Shown here piece by piece: positions 19,082 through 29,999 of a stretch of 64,000 nt of DNA. The position numbers and the translations under genes are program-made. Position 1 is the stretch's first letter. The number at the start of each line of letters is the position of its first letter. Origin of the DNA: Cichorium intybus (taxonomy: Eukaryota; Streptophyta; Magnoliopsida; Asterales; Asteraceae); contig CM042013.1 of assembly GCA_023525715.1 (NCBI GenBank), positions 80,806,494-80,870,493 of the forward strand. Reading direction: 5' to 3'. The notes below the pieces were generated by a model. It saw only the letters and a program-made list of their open reading frames with translations. It did not search any database and was not told where the DNA came from.

Positions 19082-22000
19082 AGTCTCCCCCACTTCTTTG
19101 AATTTCGTCCTCGAAATTTGTATTCTCAAATAACTCGGGGTAATGTTCTCGCATCTCCCTCTCGGGCTCCCATGTGCATTCAGAGCCTTTTCGATGTTTC
19201 CACTGTACCTTCACCAGTACTACCACTTTATTACGCAAGGATTTTCTTTTTCTTTCTAAGATAGCTATAGGACGCTCCACATAGTTCAGGCGTTCATCTA
19301 ATTGAATATCCTCCAAAGGTACTATTGTAGATTCCTCCGTAATGCACTTCCTAAGCTGTGAAACGTGAAACGTGTCGTGAATCTGACTAAGCTGCTCGGG
19401 CAGCTCCAACCGGTAAGCTACCTTACCTACACGGGCAGTGATTCGGTAAGGTCCAATGTACCTAGGGCCAAGCTTTCCTCGCTTCCTAAAACGGATGACT
19501 CCCTTCCAAGGTGAAACCTTAAGAAGAACATAATCTCCCACTTGAAACTCGAGATCGGACCGCCGCCGATCTGCATAACTTTTCTGTCGGCTCTGGGCCG
19601 TTAACAACCTCTCCCGAACCTTCTGAATTAACTCAGTTGTCTTGATTACTACCTCAGTACTACCCAATACCCGCTGGCCAACCTCGCCCCAGCAAATAGG
19701 AGTCCGACATTTCCTTCCATACAACATCTCAAAGGGAGCCCTGCCAATGCTCGCGTGATAACTATTATTGTAAGAAAACTCAGCTAAAGGGAGATGGGAA
19801 TCCCAACTCCCGCCAAAATCGATAATACATGCCCTAAGCATATCCTCCAGCGTTTGAATCGTCCTTTCACTTTGCCCATCCGTTTGAGGATGATATGCTG
19901 TGCTGAAATGAAGGCGAGTGCCTAATTCCTCATGAAACTTCTTCCAAAACCTAGACGTAAATCGGACATCTCGGTCGGATATCACCGAGACCGGCATACC
20001 ATGCCGAGAGATAATCTCATCTATGAAGACCTTAGCCAATTCCTTTGCAGAGTAAGTCTCTTGGATGGGGAGGAAATGAGCACTTTTAGTCAATCTATCC
20101 ACGATAACCCAAATAGTGTCCATATGTCGAGGGGTTCTTGGCAACTTCGTGATGAAATCCATTGTGATATGCTCCCATTTCCATTCTGGGATCTCAAGAG
20201 GCTGCAACTTACCATGAGGCCGTTGGTGCTCGGCCTTGACCTTACGACAGGTCATGCATCTTTCGACAAACCAGGCTACTTCCCTCTTCATGCCCGGCCA
20301 CCAATAATATTCGCGCAGATCCCTATACATTTTAGTTGCTCCAGGGTGGATAGAGAACCTGGATTTATGTGCTTCCTCCAATAGGGTTTGACGAACCCCG
20401 CCCAGCTTCGGTACCCAAATTCTCTCATGGCTAGTTAACAAATCCCTACTATCTTTGACCATAGCTGCCAACTGACCCACAATTCTCTCACCTTTCTGAT
20501 TCTCGCTCTTGCTTGCTTCTATCTGAGCTTTCCTAATCAGCTCAAGCAGCGGTGTCACAATTGTCATCCTTAGACAAACGCCCCGAAGGGGTGCACCCGA
20601 AGCCTTACGACTTAACGCATCTGCTACCACATTGGCCTTCCCAGGGTGGTAGTGTATCTCACAATCATAGTCTTTCAATACATCCAACCATCTTCTCTGT
20701 CTCATATTGAGGTTTGCCTGATCCATCAAGTACTTCAAACTCTTGTGGTCCGTGAAGATGGTGCACTTCACTCCATACAAATAGTGTCTCCAAATCTTGA
20801 GAGCGAAGACCACCGCTCCCAATTCCAAATCATGAGTGGGGTAGTTAGCTTCATGGGGCTTCAACTGTCGCGAGGCGTAAGCAATCACCTTGCCTCGTTG
20901 CATCAAGACTGCCCCCAATCCCGTGATAGATGCATCGCAATAAACTACCATGTCCTCCATGCCTTCAGGCAACGTCAAAACCGGAGCTTCACACAATTTC
21001 CGCCGCAAAGTCTCAAAAGCCTGCTGCTGCTCCTCACCCCACCGAAAAGCAGCGTTTTTCTTAGTTAGCCGAGTCAAAGGTACCGCGATCTTTGAGAAGT
21101 CTTGGATGAAACGGCGATAATAACCGGCCAGACCCAAGAAACTTCTAATTTCAGAGGGAGTCTTCGGAACCTCCCACCGCATCACGGCCTCCACTTTAGC
21201 CGGGTCTACCATGATTCCTTGCTCGTTGACAACGTGACCTAAAAACTGAACCTCCCGTAGCCAAAAGTCACACTTGGATAATTTTGCATAAAGCTTCTCC
21301 TTCCTTAAGGTCTCTAATACTTCCTTTAAGTGTTGTTCATGTTGCTCCCTGCTCCGAGAGTAAACTAAGATATCATCAATGAAAACTATAACCGACCGAT
21401 CCAACATCGGTCGACACACTCGATTCATTAAATCCATAAAAGCTGCAGGGGCATTGGTTAGTCCGAACGACATCACTACAAACTCGAAGTGGCCGTACCT
21501 CGTCCTAAAAGCCGTTTTCGGGATGTCTTCCTCCCGTACTCGCATTTGATGGTATCCTGACCGCAAATCAATTTTTGAAAACCACGAAGCCCCCTGCAGT
21601 TGATCGAATAAGTCGTCGATGCGAGGTAATGGATATCGATTTTTCACCGTAAGCTTGTTCAGCTCACGATAATCTATGCACATCCTATTGGAACCATCCT
21701 TCTTCTTAACAAATAGAATAGGAGCTCCCCACGGTGAGCAGCTGGGCCGAATAAATCCCTTGTCCAAAAGTTCCCTAAGTTGAATAGACAATTCAAGCAT
21801 TTCTGGAGGCGCAAGACGATACGGTGCTTTAGCTATTGGAGCCGCACCGGGAGTTAAGTCGATCTTAAATTCCACCTGTCTCTCTGGCGGTACACCAGGC
21901 AGGTCCTCGGGAAAAACATCAGGAAAATCCCGAACCACCGGTATATCACCTGCTTTCTGCTGTGGCTTTTTTTCTCGTGTGTCTTCAACATAAGCCACAA

Positions 22001-22432
22001 ATCCCGAACCTCCATGCTGAAAATGTCTGCGTGCCCTAGCAGCTGAACAGAAAACTGCACCTCGATTCTTTCTCTCGCCCTGCACAACCAGCTCTCCCCC
22101 ACTTGGGGTTTGAATCCATACTCGCTTGTTCTTACAATCGATCCATGATTCATGCTGACCCATCCAATCCATACCGATGATGACTCGAGAGTCACTCAAC
22201 GGTATAGGGATGAGATCGATCGAAAACTTTATTCCTTGAATCACTACTTCGCATCCCCGATAAACACTAGTCACTTGCACGGCTTTATCATCCGCAATTT
22301 CTACTTCTAACGGCTGAGGAAGAGTTCCTAAAGCAATACCGAAACTCTTTCCCAACGCGGCAGACACAAAAGAATGACTAGCACCCGAATCAAATAATGC
22401 AAAGGTAGGCATAGAGTTGACTAAGAATGTTC
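19077..22432 (-). CDS. Pol polyprotein of element G1: protease, RT, RNase H, integrase, chromodomain
   Basis: The frame is uninterrupted, 1111 codons from the Met at 22412, or longer if joined to gag by splicing (exon from 22432). Positions from that Met: aspartic protease FDSGASHSF (about residues 7-15); RT with IDYRELNKLTVKNRYPLPRI and catalytic FIDDILVYS (about 342); RNase H starting VYCDAS (about 489); integrase zinc finger HPGATKMYRDLREYYWW...C..C (about 694-730); catalytic Asp in TMDFITKL (about 752), Asp in ISDRDVRF (about 813) and Glu in GQSERTIQ (about 848); chromodomain VQWKHRKGSECTWEPEREM near the C-terminus, expected to guide integration to marked chromatin. The stop falls at the LTR border, overlapping its first bases (19077-19081). 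All catalytic residues seen are intact. The Met at 22412 lies inside the family's usual VNSMP protease approach, so it is unlikely to be the true start. Confidence 0.93.
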
Positions 22433-22500
22433 CTAATCAAAGCATAATAGACATATTAATTACACACACCACAAACACGAGGCAAGTAAAGAAAGAGTAC
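22433..22500 (-). other. Candidate 68-nt intron between gag and protease of G1
   Basis: On the minus strand the sequence starts G/GTACTCTTTC and ends TTTGATTAG/GAAC. Gag and pol are in different frames in unspliced RNA; removing these 68 nt joins Val-Val-Thr-Gly directly to Thr-Phe-Leu-Val-Asn, the normal continuous sequence at this place in related gypsy polyproteins. Element G2 has the equivalent region (VVSDIFVLN) without any such insert. Unspliced RNA ends Gag after 16 extra codons, at 22460. Confidence 0.8.
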
Positions 22501-23650
22501 CCGTGACGACGTCGGGCGCATCCTGTGCCTCCTCGGCGGTCATGACGAATGCTCGACCCTTGGTCTTAGGGGCTTCCCCTTTCCCCTGCCTACCATCGGT
22601 AATCCCGAGTGTAGTGGGTGCCGGATTCTGAACCACTCCCTGAGTAAGACGGGGACATTGGGCCTTGAAGTGGCCTACCTGATTGCAGTTAAAGCAGATT
22701 TTGGCCTCCTGTCGACAATCCCTAGCATAGTGGCCCTCTTTGCCACATTTATGGCACACTACTGCCCTACACTGCCCCTCATGGTTTTTCCCACACTTGC
22801 GACACTGACCGTGGCTTCTCTGACCATGCCTTCCTTGGTCCCCCCCTTTATGCTTCTTTGATGGCGGATGAGGTTGTGTTGGTGCCTGACGCTTCTGCCT
22901 TTGTTGGTTCTCTAGTTCCAATTCTCGAGCTCGAGCGGCTGAAATCATGTCGTTAAGAGTTTGGTGCCTAGCAGCAGACACAAACTCCCGTATATCCGTC
23001 CGAAGCATTGCCAAATATCGGTTCATCCGCATTTTCTCTGTGGCTGCATACTCTGGGCAAAAGAGCGCCCGCTCGTTAAACTTTTTGGTGATTTCTGCCA
23101 CTGTCTCTGTGGTCTGAGTTAGGTTCAAGTATTCCTGAGCCAAATGTTCCATCTCTATTTGCGGGACGTACTCTTGTCTGAACTTAGTCGTGAATTCGGA
23201 CCAAGTGATAGCCTCTATTTGAGCATCAGTGAGATCTTTAGCCATCATTTCCCACCAATCCTTTGCATCGTCTCTTAACAGGTTTACAGCAAAGATAACC
23301 TTTGATTCCTCTGGGCAAAAACAGGTTCTGAAAGCACCCTCTACTGCAGAAATCCATCTTATACTAGCGATTGGATCCCTTCCCCCACCAAACACTGGGA
23401 CTTGACATGCGGCAAAATCCCGATAAGTCGCCATTCTATCCCTTGGTCTACTAATTGTAGCAAGTCGTTCCTCAATCATCGTTATCAGTTCAGTTTTGAT
23501 TGTACCGAAGAAACGAGGAATTTCGGCTAGCACCTCGCGTGATACCTCTTCAGCAATTAAGTCTCGTAGCTCCTCATCTGATCGAGTGGGTCGGCTTGGT
23601 CCCTCACTAGACCCAGAACCATTACCATTGCTTCTTGTAATCACCACCAT
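22460..23650 (-). CDS. Gag protein of element G1
   Basis: This is the capsid/nucleocapsid protein, 396 codons unspliced, from MVVITRSNGNGSG. The central retrotransposon Gag domain (about residues 90-230) includes IRWISAVEGAFRTCFCPEES, DAKDWWEMM and FTTKFRQEYVPQ. A basic linker leads to three zinc-knuckle-like motifs, CRKCGKNHEGQC, CHKCGKEGHYARDC and CFNCNQVGHFKAQC (about residues 283-335), which bind RNA. The frame ends RAFVMTAEEAQDAPDVVTG, then runs into the candidate intron and stops at 22460. The unspliced product therefore is Gag alone and the spliced one Gag-Pol, which could set the Gag to Pol ratio. The start is the first Met of the frame after an 812-nt leader. Confidence 0.93.
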   Translation of the reverse strand: MVVITRSNGNGSGSSEGPSRPTRSDEELRDLIAEEVSREVLAEIPRFFGTIKTELITMIEERLATISRPRDRMATYRDFAACQVPVFGGGRDPIASIRWISAVEGAFRTCFCPEESKVIFAVNLLRDDAKDWWEMMAKDLTDAQIEAITWSEFTTKFRQEYVPQIEMEHLAQEYLNLTQTTETVAEITKKFNERALFCPEYAATEKMRMNRYLAMLRTDIREFVSAARHQTLNDMISAARARELELENQQRQKRQAPTQPHPPSKKHKGGDQGRHGQRSHGQCRKCGKNHEGQCRAVVCHKCGKEGHYARDCRQEAKICFNCNQVGHFKAQCPRLTQGVVQNPAPTTLGITDGRQGKGEAPKTKGRAFVMTAEEAQDAPDVVTGTLSLLASCLWCV

Positions 23651-24462
23651 TCTGATTGTACAAACAAGATGGTGAGCCCATGCTTATTATATGTGGTTAC
23701 CCTACCAACCCGACTTTATAGGAGTTTTGGCGACTAACTCTGTTACATGTAAGAATACTGTGCTTTCGGTAGTACGGGCCCTGTACTATCTTCCACACCT
23801 ATTCTTACTTGTACCAAACGTCCTTCCAAAATTACTATATCGTCTCTTATTACTATACGGTTCTTGTTTATACGGTTTGTACATTCAACACTTCTTTTTA
23901 CACTTCCTAGAGTTTCTTTATCATACTTGTGATAAAAGAGAAAAACGTTTGCTGATGCCATTAGGTAGTTTTGTTGACGCTTATTTCACACATAATTTTA
24001 AGGATAAAATATACAGTTGAATAAGTAATATTATCCTAATATCACCACCACACAAGGAACAACTAATAAAGTCAGATAACTAATTCCAAAGTCATCTGAT
24101 ATTAACTACATGCAATTCAAGCGTTCATTTAACTTCCTAACAGTATAAGCACAGTTTCAGTTGCACATAATTGTCATCATATAAGGCAATCAGACATCCT
24201 AAATCATGCAATTATAACATGCAATTCCTGAGTGAATCCTTAGTATACTCTTTATCATATCAAGTTTCTAGCATATACATGAATGCAGATATTTTGAGAA
24301 TCATTTACTCACTTAAGCTCCGGCTGACCGCACGCATCGCATTCCTTTTCTTTTTAAAATTTCAATTTTTTTTTTTTTTATAAAACTCTCAGTCCTCAGT
24401 TTGAGTTCAGATTTACCCGAAAGTTTATCTAAATCCCTCAAACTAAGGCTCTGATACCAACT
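23651..24462 (-). other. Leader of element G1 with primer binding site
   Basis: Non-coding. The primer site, minus strand TGGTATCAGAGCC, lies at 24447-24459, three bases from the LTR, and matches the 3' end of initiator Met tRNA. An A-rich run on the minus strand (24364-24380) follows. Small open stretches on either strand look incidental. Confidence 0.88.
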
Positions 24463-26234
24463 TGTAACGCCCCAGATTTTCAAGTCAAATTTTTCTTTTT
24501 TGAAAACCAAATATGGATTTATAAATGAATATTTTACAAATAGAGAAATCAGCCATAGTATTGATTTTAGCAAAATACATATAAAAACTCATGTCCTTTA
24601 TTCTTCACATAAATTATTTATAAAGTAGCGGAAGTCTTGGAAATAGTGGAATGCGGTGCGTCAGGTTGAAGCCTTCCCTCTGTCTCTGCCATTATCTGAA
24701 AATGTTAAATATCAACGGGGTAAGCACAAAGCTTAGTGAGTTCCTCAAAATACCATACGATCCATCACATAACATACAACACATAATAACCATTCATATG
24801 TCTGTGAGACTCGCGGGCTATCCCTGTTCCGCCTAAAGACTCACGGGCAGTTCCCGTTCTGTCTTATCGCTCGCAGGCTTTTCCCGTTCCGTCTAATGAC
24901 TCGCAGGCTATTCCCGTTCCGCCTATTGGCTCGCGGGCTATCCCGTTCCGTCCACAAACAATCATTATCATAGCAAATATTCATACAATTATCATAACAG
25001 GTAAAATCACCTTAGTCTAACATATATTTCTTCCTACGCATGCAATATCACCTATAGTATAGTGAGAAGACTCACCTGATTATAGTTGACTATATTGTTT
25101 ATCTTTCTCGGCTTTGTATTTCCTTCAACTTTAACTGTTAACATAATAAGAAATCTATCATTTCTTAATCCTTAACTATATTGTAGTCGCATCATTAAAC
25201 CCTTCAGTAATTCCAATATGATACTCCATGATTTATCAAGTAAAGAACAGCCAGGTAGAAGATTAGATGGGGTGGCAGAATCCTTTCAGCATTTTAGCCT
25301 TTCGGAAAATCCAACAACCAGATCCCAAGTAATCGGCCTAGTCACCGTCCTCGTAAGTAAATCAATGGGTATTATTTTCGGAATTACGAATTGTTATAAT
25401 AACGACATTTTAAGGTTTTTGTTTACTATTGTTAGAAATGAGTATAATATAACATATGTTATACATATTAAATATTCTACTTCTTAACACAAAAACTATT
25501 TTACAATACCTAATTAAGCTATAGAAAAGTTTGTAGTTACCTTATGACCAGTCGTCGGAACCTATAACTTCTTCGCTAGGCTTTTAAGCTTCCTTCCGCT
25601 CACTTCTTACACTCTAGTGCTTAGAAACCTCTATATATTGGATTGAGATTTGTTGTTGTGGTTTATGAGATGTTTTGGGGGGTATTTATACTTGAATTCT
25701 TGAATAAAAAATGGCATGACACTTTTGACAAAAGATTTTAATAATATAATTTTGTTGAAATTAAAGGCCTTCTAGAATCAGTCTGTTTAAGACTGATTTA
25801 GCCGATCTTAAACCCATTAAATTCACGTTTTTATTTGATATTCAGAAAATTCATCTCAATACCTTTCCAGGGATGTATGGTATGTATTTATACGATTTTT
25901 CTATGATTTATTATGATTTTTTGAAAACAGACTATATAATCTGTCAATTTCGAACTACTTAGTAAAAATTGCATTTTTAACCATATATAACTCCACTTTC
26001 AAGCTTACAACTATTTTTAAGAATTATACTAGACTCAATTTGTAAACTTTGTGCACTAGTTTGAGGTCCAAACAATGTTCCTATAATTAATTATGATTTT
26101 TCTAAAAACATCACAAAATGCTGATTTTCCTATGAAATTGTAACTAAAGTTTTTCTTAGTTTCTTTAACTACCAAAAATCATAGAATTCACAACAATTAT
26201 AACTAAATGCAATAAATGGAATACAGGTCTTACA
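24463..26234 (-). repeat. 5' LTR of element G1
   Basis: The LTR is 1772 bp, nearly identical to 17311-19081. The minisatellite is at about 24805-24953 and the TATA box lies about 25680-25693 on the minus strand. The minisatellite is therefore transcribed (R/U5 side), roughly 750 nt downstream of the TATA box. Confidence 0.95.
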
Positions 26235-26239
26235 TGTAC

Positions 26240-26343
26240 GCATACCAAAAATCAGCAAACTAAAATCAACATCAAAATCAGAAACTAAATCCTACAAATC
26301 ACCTAATCTAAGCGCACAGCTCCCCGGCAACGGCGCCAAAATT
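26240..26343 (-). other. Start of element H interior with tRNA-Asp-type primer site
   Basis: On the minus strand TGGCGCCGTTGCCGGGGA (26321-26338) lies five bases from the 5' LTR. It is complementary to the 3' end of plant tRNA-Asp (CCCCGGCAACGGCGCCA), the primer typical of Athila-type elements. The remaining bases up to the G1 target duplication (26235-26239) are non-coding. Confidence 0.85.
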
Positions 26344-27454
26344 TGACACGCCTAGGTCGTCGTGCGGTCAAAAATAAGAGAAAACCTAACACACACACTA
26401 GTATAGCGGTAGTCAGGGTCGATCCACAGGAGCTTCGTGGTTAGACTAGATGGGAGATTACCAACTAATAGTGTCACAGCTATAGTCGGAGGATCTGGTT
26501 TCTATTTTCCTAATCACTAGCAAGTGAAACAATAATCAAACACACCAAAGCCAAGCTAAGCTATGCTCAAATGACCTAGTCACTTTCTGAAATCAGAAGT
26601 ACATCTCTGAATCAGAAGCAATCAAAGGCATCCAAACTGGCAAAACCAAGCACAACATAAACTAGCTACTAACTAAAGTCCTATTGAACAGTTACTAGCC
26701 AAGGTTTAATGCTTACCAAATAACCTAATTAGCTACTGAATTCAACTAAGGAAAACAGTCCCAATAAGGTCCAAAACAATATCCAAAACACAATCAATCA
26801 AATAAACCAAACACAAACATCCAAACACCGAAAAGCTAAGATTAAATGTAACCAAATGCTTTTCATTCACCAAACTGAATTCCAATCACAAAAACAGTAA
26901 CCAAATGTTTCTAAAACAGAAACCTAAGTGCTCAAAGTCAGTGGTTGTCACTCCCAAAGACTTTAGCTACAAAACTACTTTCTACTAAAATGAAATTAAA
27001 TTTAAAAACATAAAATACCAATTGTGAGCTTGCTGAAATGAAATCCTGGAGTCAAAGAGCTTCAAGGTCGATGTTTACACCCGGTCTTTGCTAGGGTTTT
27101 CGGCTGGAAATGCATCTATTTATACTTGCAAATTTCCCGCAACCGCGCCACGCAGATATGAAATCCGCGGCGCGCGTACTTATCTTTTCCCGTTTTCTTC
27201 GGCATTTGAATGTGTTCCACCGCCTTAAGCCCGCGTCGCGCAGATCGCAGATCCACGGCGCGTGTACAAGTTCTCTTGATTTCTCATTCCTTCCCAACTT
27301 CTTCCTTTTGCACGCTTTTAGTCCCTGTTTCTATTCTTTTTCTCCAGACAAGTCCTGGCACGAAAAGTGAGAATACCCAGACATATTTGATATAATTTTA
27401 TCAAGAACAGGGCTCAACAACGCCTAAAATTCCTGATATCACTAGGCGTTGTCA
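26344..27454 (-). repeat. 5' LTR of element H
   Basis: The LTR is 1111 bp. CpG dyads at about 27143-27179 and 27230-27267 are partly decayed here (for example CGCGCCACG for CGCGCCGCG). The TATA box reads AAGTATAAATAG on the minus strand (27116-27128). Confidence 0.93.
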
Positions 27455-27459
27455 ATAGC

Positions 27460-28536
27460 GTACATGATCGACCCTATAGCCGAACCGTAAGGTACCCGAG
27501 TCATGTCAGCTATCTCCTCGTCTGTACTCGGAATTTGAGTCTTATTCAACTTTGCATTACTCTGGATAGGTAGCTCTCCCTTCTTGGAATTTTCCATACT
27601 AAACCTCTTTAGTACCTTTTCCAAGTATGTACTTTGACTAAGTCCTATTAATCTCTTCTTCCTATGTCTCAATATTCTTATCCCGAGAATATTGGCAGCT
27701 TCTCCTAGGTCTTTCATGGCGAAACACTTCCTAAGCCAAGACTTGACATCTTGCATGGTTGGAATGTCGTTTCCCATGAGCAGTATGTCATTAACATACA
27801 GCACCAGAAAAGTAACTATACTCCCACTAGCCTTAACATATACACAGGACTCATCCTCGCTCCTAGAGAAACCAAACTCTTTGACTTTCTCATGGAAACA
27901 AAGATTCCAGCTGTGAGAAGCTTGTTTCAATCCGTAGATCGATTTATCAAGCTTACACACCTTATCAGGATACTTTGCATCGACAAAACCCTCTGGCTGA
28001 TTCATGTAAACATCCTCAGTCAACTTCCCGTTAAGGAAAGCGGTTTTGGCGTCTATCTGCCAAATTTCATAGTCATGAAACGCAGCTATGGCTAGCATAA
28101 TCCTAATAGACTTTATCTTGGCCACTGGTGAGAAGGTCTCGTCATAGTCAACCCCTAAGGTTTGAGTAAAGCCCTTCGCAACCAGTATTGCCTTAAAGGT
28201 GTGCACCTTTCAATCCATGTCGTTCTTCTTCTTGAAGATCTACTTGCACCCAATTGTCTTTCAACCCGGTACATTATAAACGAAGTTCCAAACTTCATTG
28301 TCATACATGGACTTGATCTCGCTGTCCATTGCCTCTTTCCAGTTGGTAGACTCAGGGCCCGCCACTGCTTCCCGGTAGTTAGCTGGCTCGTCCTAATTTA
28401 TCAATGTCCTATCACTGACAAACGTGTCCCCATCCGTAGTTATATGGAAATCATAAAACTCGGGTGGCATGCTAACTCTACCGGAGCGCCTAAGAGGTAA
28501 GGATATATCTGTCGGACCAACAGGAACTTCTTCCTC
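27460..28536 (-). pseudogene. Reverse transcriptase of element A, inactivated
   Basis: This is the RT part of the copia Pol, broken off at MYA by element H. An open stretch of about 250 codons (28206 down) contains VDYDETFSPVAKIKSIR, the IDAKTAFLNG region, QPEGFVDAKYP and KSIYGLKQASHSW. The catalytic box reads YVNDILLMG: the first Asp of YVDD is Asn (GAT to AAT, near 27791), which should abolish polymerase activity. A TGA replaces the Trp codon near 28212, and other stops lie between there and 28536 (for example TAA or TGA in the family's EVWNFV...GCK region). It is in the same frame as the integrase C-terminus 28537-28953. Element C keeps YVDD at the same place. Confidence 0.9.
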
Positions 28537-29414
28537 TTATTGGTTGCTAGATTCTCCTAAGGTTCCATCATCGGATGGCTCATGAATTTCTTCAAGGTCA
28601 ATGGTACTCCCACTATCCTCTTTGGATATGAGCTCTCCCTCTCGAAAGACTCCTCGTCTCGCTACAAAGACCACGTCCTCGCTCGGTCTGTAGAACAAGT
28701 ATCCAAAAGACTGTTTGGGGTATCCAATGAAAATACACCTTTCACTTCTATCTGCGAGTTTTTCTTGAGTCTCCCTTCTTACGAAAGCCTCACAAAACCA
28801 GACCTTGATATGTGTTAATGAGGGAACTTTCCCCGTCCACATCTCATGAAGTGTTTTGGCAACCTTCTTAGTAGGGACAAGAGTGAGGATGTGGGCGGCA
28901 GTCTCTAAGGCATACCCCCAAAAGTGGATGGGAAGCGAAGCTCGACCCATCATGGACGAACCATGTCCAACAAGGTTCGGTTACGCCTCTCGGCAACACT
29001 GTTCAACTGTGGTGTTCTGGGAGGTGTCAACTGTGAAACTATTGCACATTCCTTTAGATAGTGTAGGAACTCGATACTAAGATACTCACCGCTTCTGTCG
29101 GATCTAAGCATCTTTATCTTCCTGCCCAATTGATTCTCAACTTCGTTTTTGAACTCTTTGAACTTTTCAAAGGTGTCTGACTTGTTCTTGATTAAGTAGA
29201 TATACACATATCTACTATAATCGTCAGTAAAGGTCACATAGAACCGCGTGCGATCCTTTGTGGTTGATCCGAAGGGACCACACACATCTGTGTATATGAT
29301 GTCCAACAGACCTTCACCTCTTTCATAAAACCCTGTGAATGGTGACTTGGCCATCTTGCCCAAAAGACAAGATTCACATACATCATCCGACTTGAGGTTG
29401 AATGATTCCAACAC
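28537..29414 (-). pseudogene. Integrase of element A, one frameshift
   Basis: The frame from 29414 reads the zinc-binding tail (SDDVCESCLLGKMAKSPF), the first catalytic Asp in YTDVCGPFGS, the second in RSDRSGEYLS and the catalytic Glu in VAERRNRTLLDMV. Near 28950-28955 a single base has been lost relative to C (MVRSMMNQ), so the C-terminal part (IHFWGYALETAAHILTLVP to TLGESSNQ) is in another frame. It stops at 28537 in Gln-stop-Glu context. With two frames and several stops in the whole polyprotein it is non-functional. Confidence 0.9.
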
Positions 29415-29423
29415 TACATCCTT

Positions 29424-29999
29424 TTAGAGTTGGGCGATGCGTTTCTTGTTAATGTACACAAGACGACAATGCCACAAGCATGCCTTTTCTACACCACTAG
29501 AAGAATCAATATTCAATACACTATTTCCTAAATTGTCTACACATGTCGCTGTTTCATACACACCAGAACAAGGTAAAGCCTCAAAAATAAAAATATCATT
29601 CTTAAAAACAGAAATTGAACCATTCAAATTGTCAAAAGAATATTGAAAACCTTGTTTTAACAATGCATGAAATGAAATTATGTTTCTTTCCATTTCTGGC
29701 GAATAGCAACAATTTATTAAATCTAAACTAACATCACTACTGAGCACTAAACTATAGACAACGATCTTGGTAACAGGCGACGATCTCTTATTGCCCATGA
29801 TCAGGTTCAATCTACCGTGCTCCACCTCCCTGCTTTCCTTTAATCCCTATAAATTAGAACATATGTGAAAACCACATCCTGTATCAAGGACCCAAGAACT
29901 GGAAGATGGTGAGTTTTTAGAGATAGTGTACATACATGCTGTCGATGGCTTCACTTTGCCATCCTTGACATCCTACAAGTATTTCGAGTAGCTCCTCTT
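29424..29999 (-). pseudogene. Protease and pre-integrase region of element A
   Basis: The aspartic protease is recognisable by WVLDTGCGFHIC (about 29857-29892), followed by a stop and then an open stretch of 133 codons from 29825. That stretch contains the GAG-pre-integrase part, LINCCYSPEMERNIISFHAL and KACLWHCRLVYINKKRI (normally LWH.RLGH). Stops separate it from gag upstream and integrase downstream, but all three share one frame, as expected of a single decayed gag-pol reading frame. Confidence 0.85.

Larger units (their letters stand above)
17311..26234 (-). mobile_element. Element G1: complete chromodomain Ty3/gypsy retrotransposon, 8.9 kb
   Basis: LTRs of 1771 and 1772 bp (TGTAACGCCCC to AGGTCTTACA) are flanked by TGTAC at 17306-17310 and 26235-26239. 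An initiator-Met-type primer site lies at 24447-24459. Gag and Pol are both open on the minus strand, joined through a candidate 68-nt intron. The order protease-RT-RNase H-integrase-chromodomain defines a chromovirus; the C-terminal WKHRKGSECTWEPEREM suggests the Tekay/Del branch. About ten LTR differences were seen by eye (roughly 0.55%), so the insertion is recent. Confidence 0.95.
11995..27454 (-). mobile_element. Element H: Athila-like non-autonomous LTR retrotransposon, 6.5 kb without its own insertion
   Basis: The two 1111-bp LTRs (TGACACGCC to GTTGTCA) are flanked by ATAGC target duplications at 11990-11994 and 27455-27459. On the minus strand the order is 5' LTR, tRNA-Asp-type primer site, [G1 insertion], an acidic ORF, a short ORF remnant, a conserved hairpin motif, a 422-codon ORF and the 3' LTR. 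No protease, RT, RNase H or integrase is present, so the element must use enzymes from a relative. The tRNA-Asp primer site, the large ORF and the GGGAGGCAACCCA motif point to the Athila/Tat side of Ty3/gypsy; this assignment is inference. Confidence 0.88.

Noticed and set aside
19932..21068. Plus-strand open frames opposite G1 pol
   Set aside because: Antisense shadows of the pol gene.
26321..26338. A possible tRNA-Asp gene fragment
   Set aside because: Only the 18-nt 3' end is present, five bases from an LTR; it is a primer binding site.
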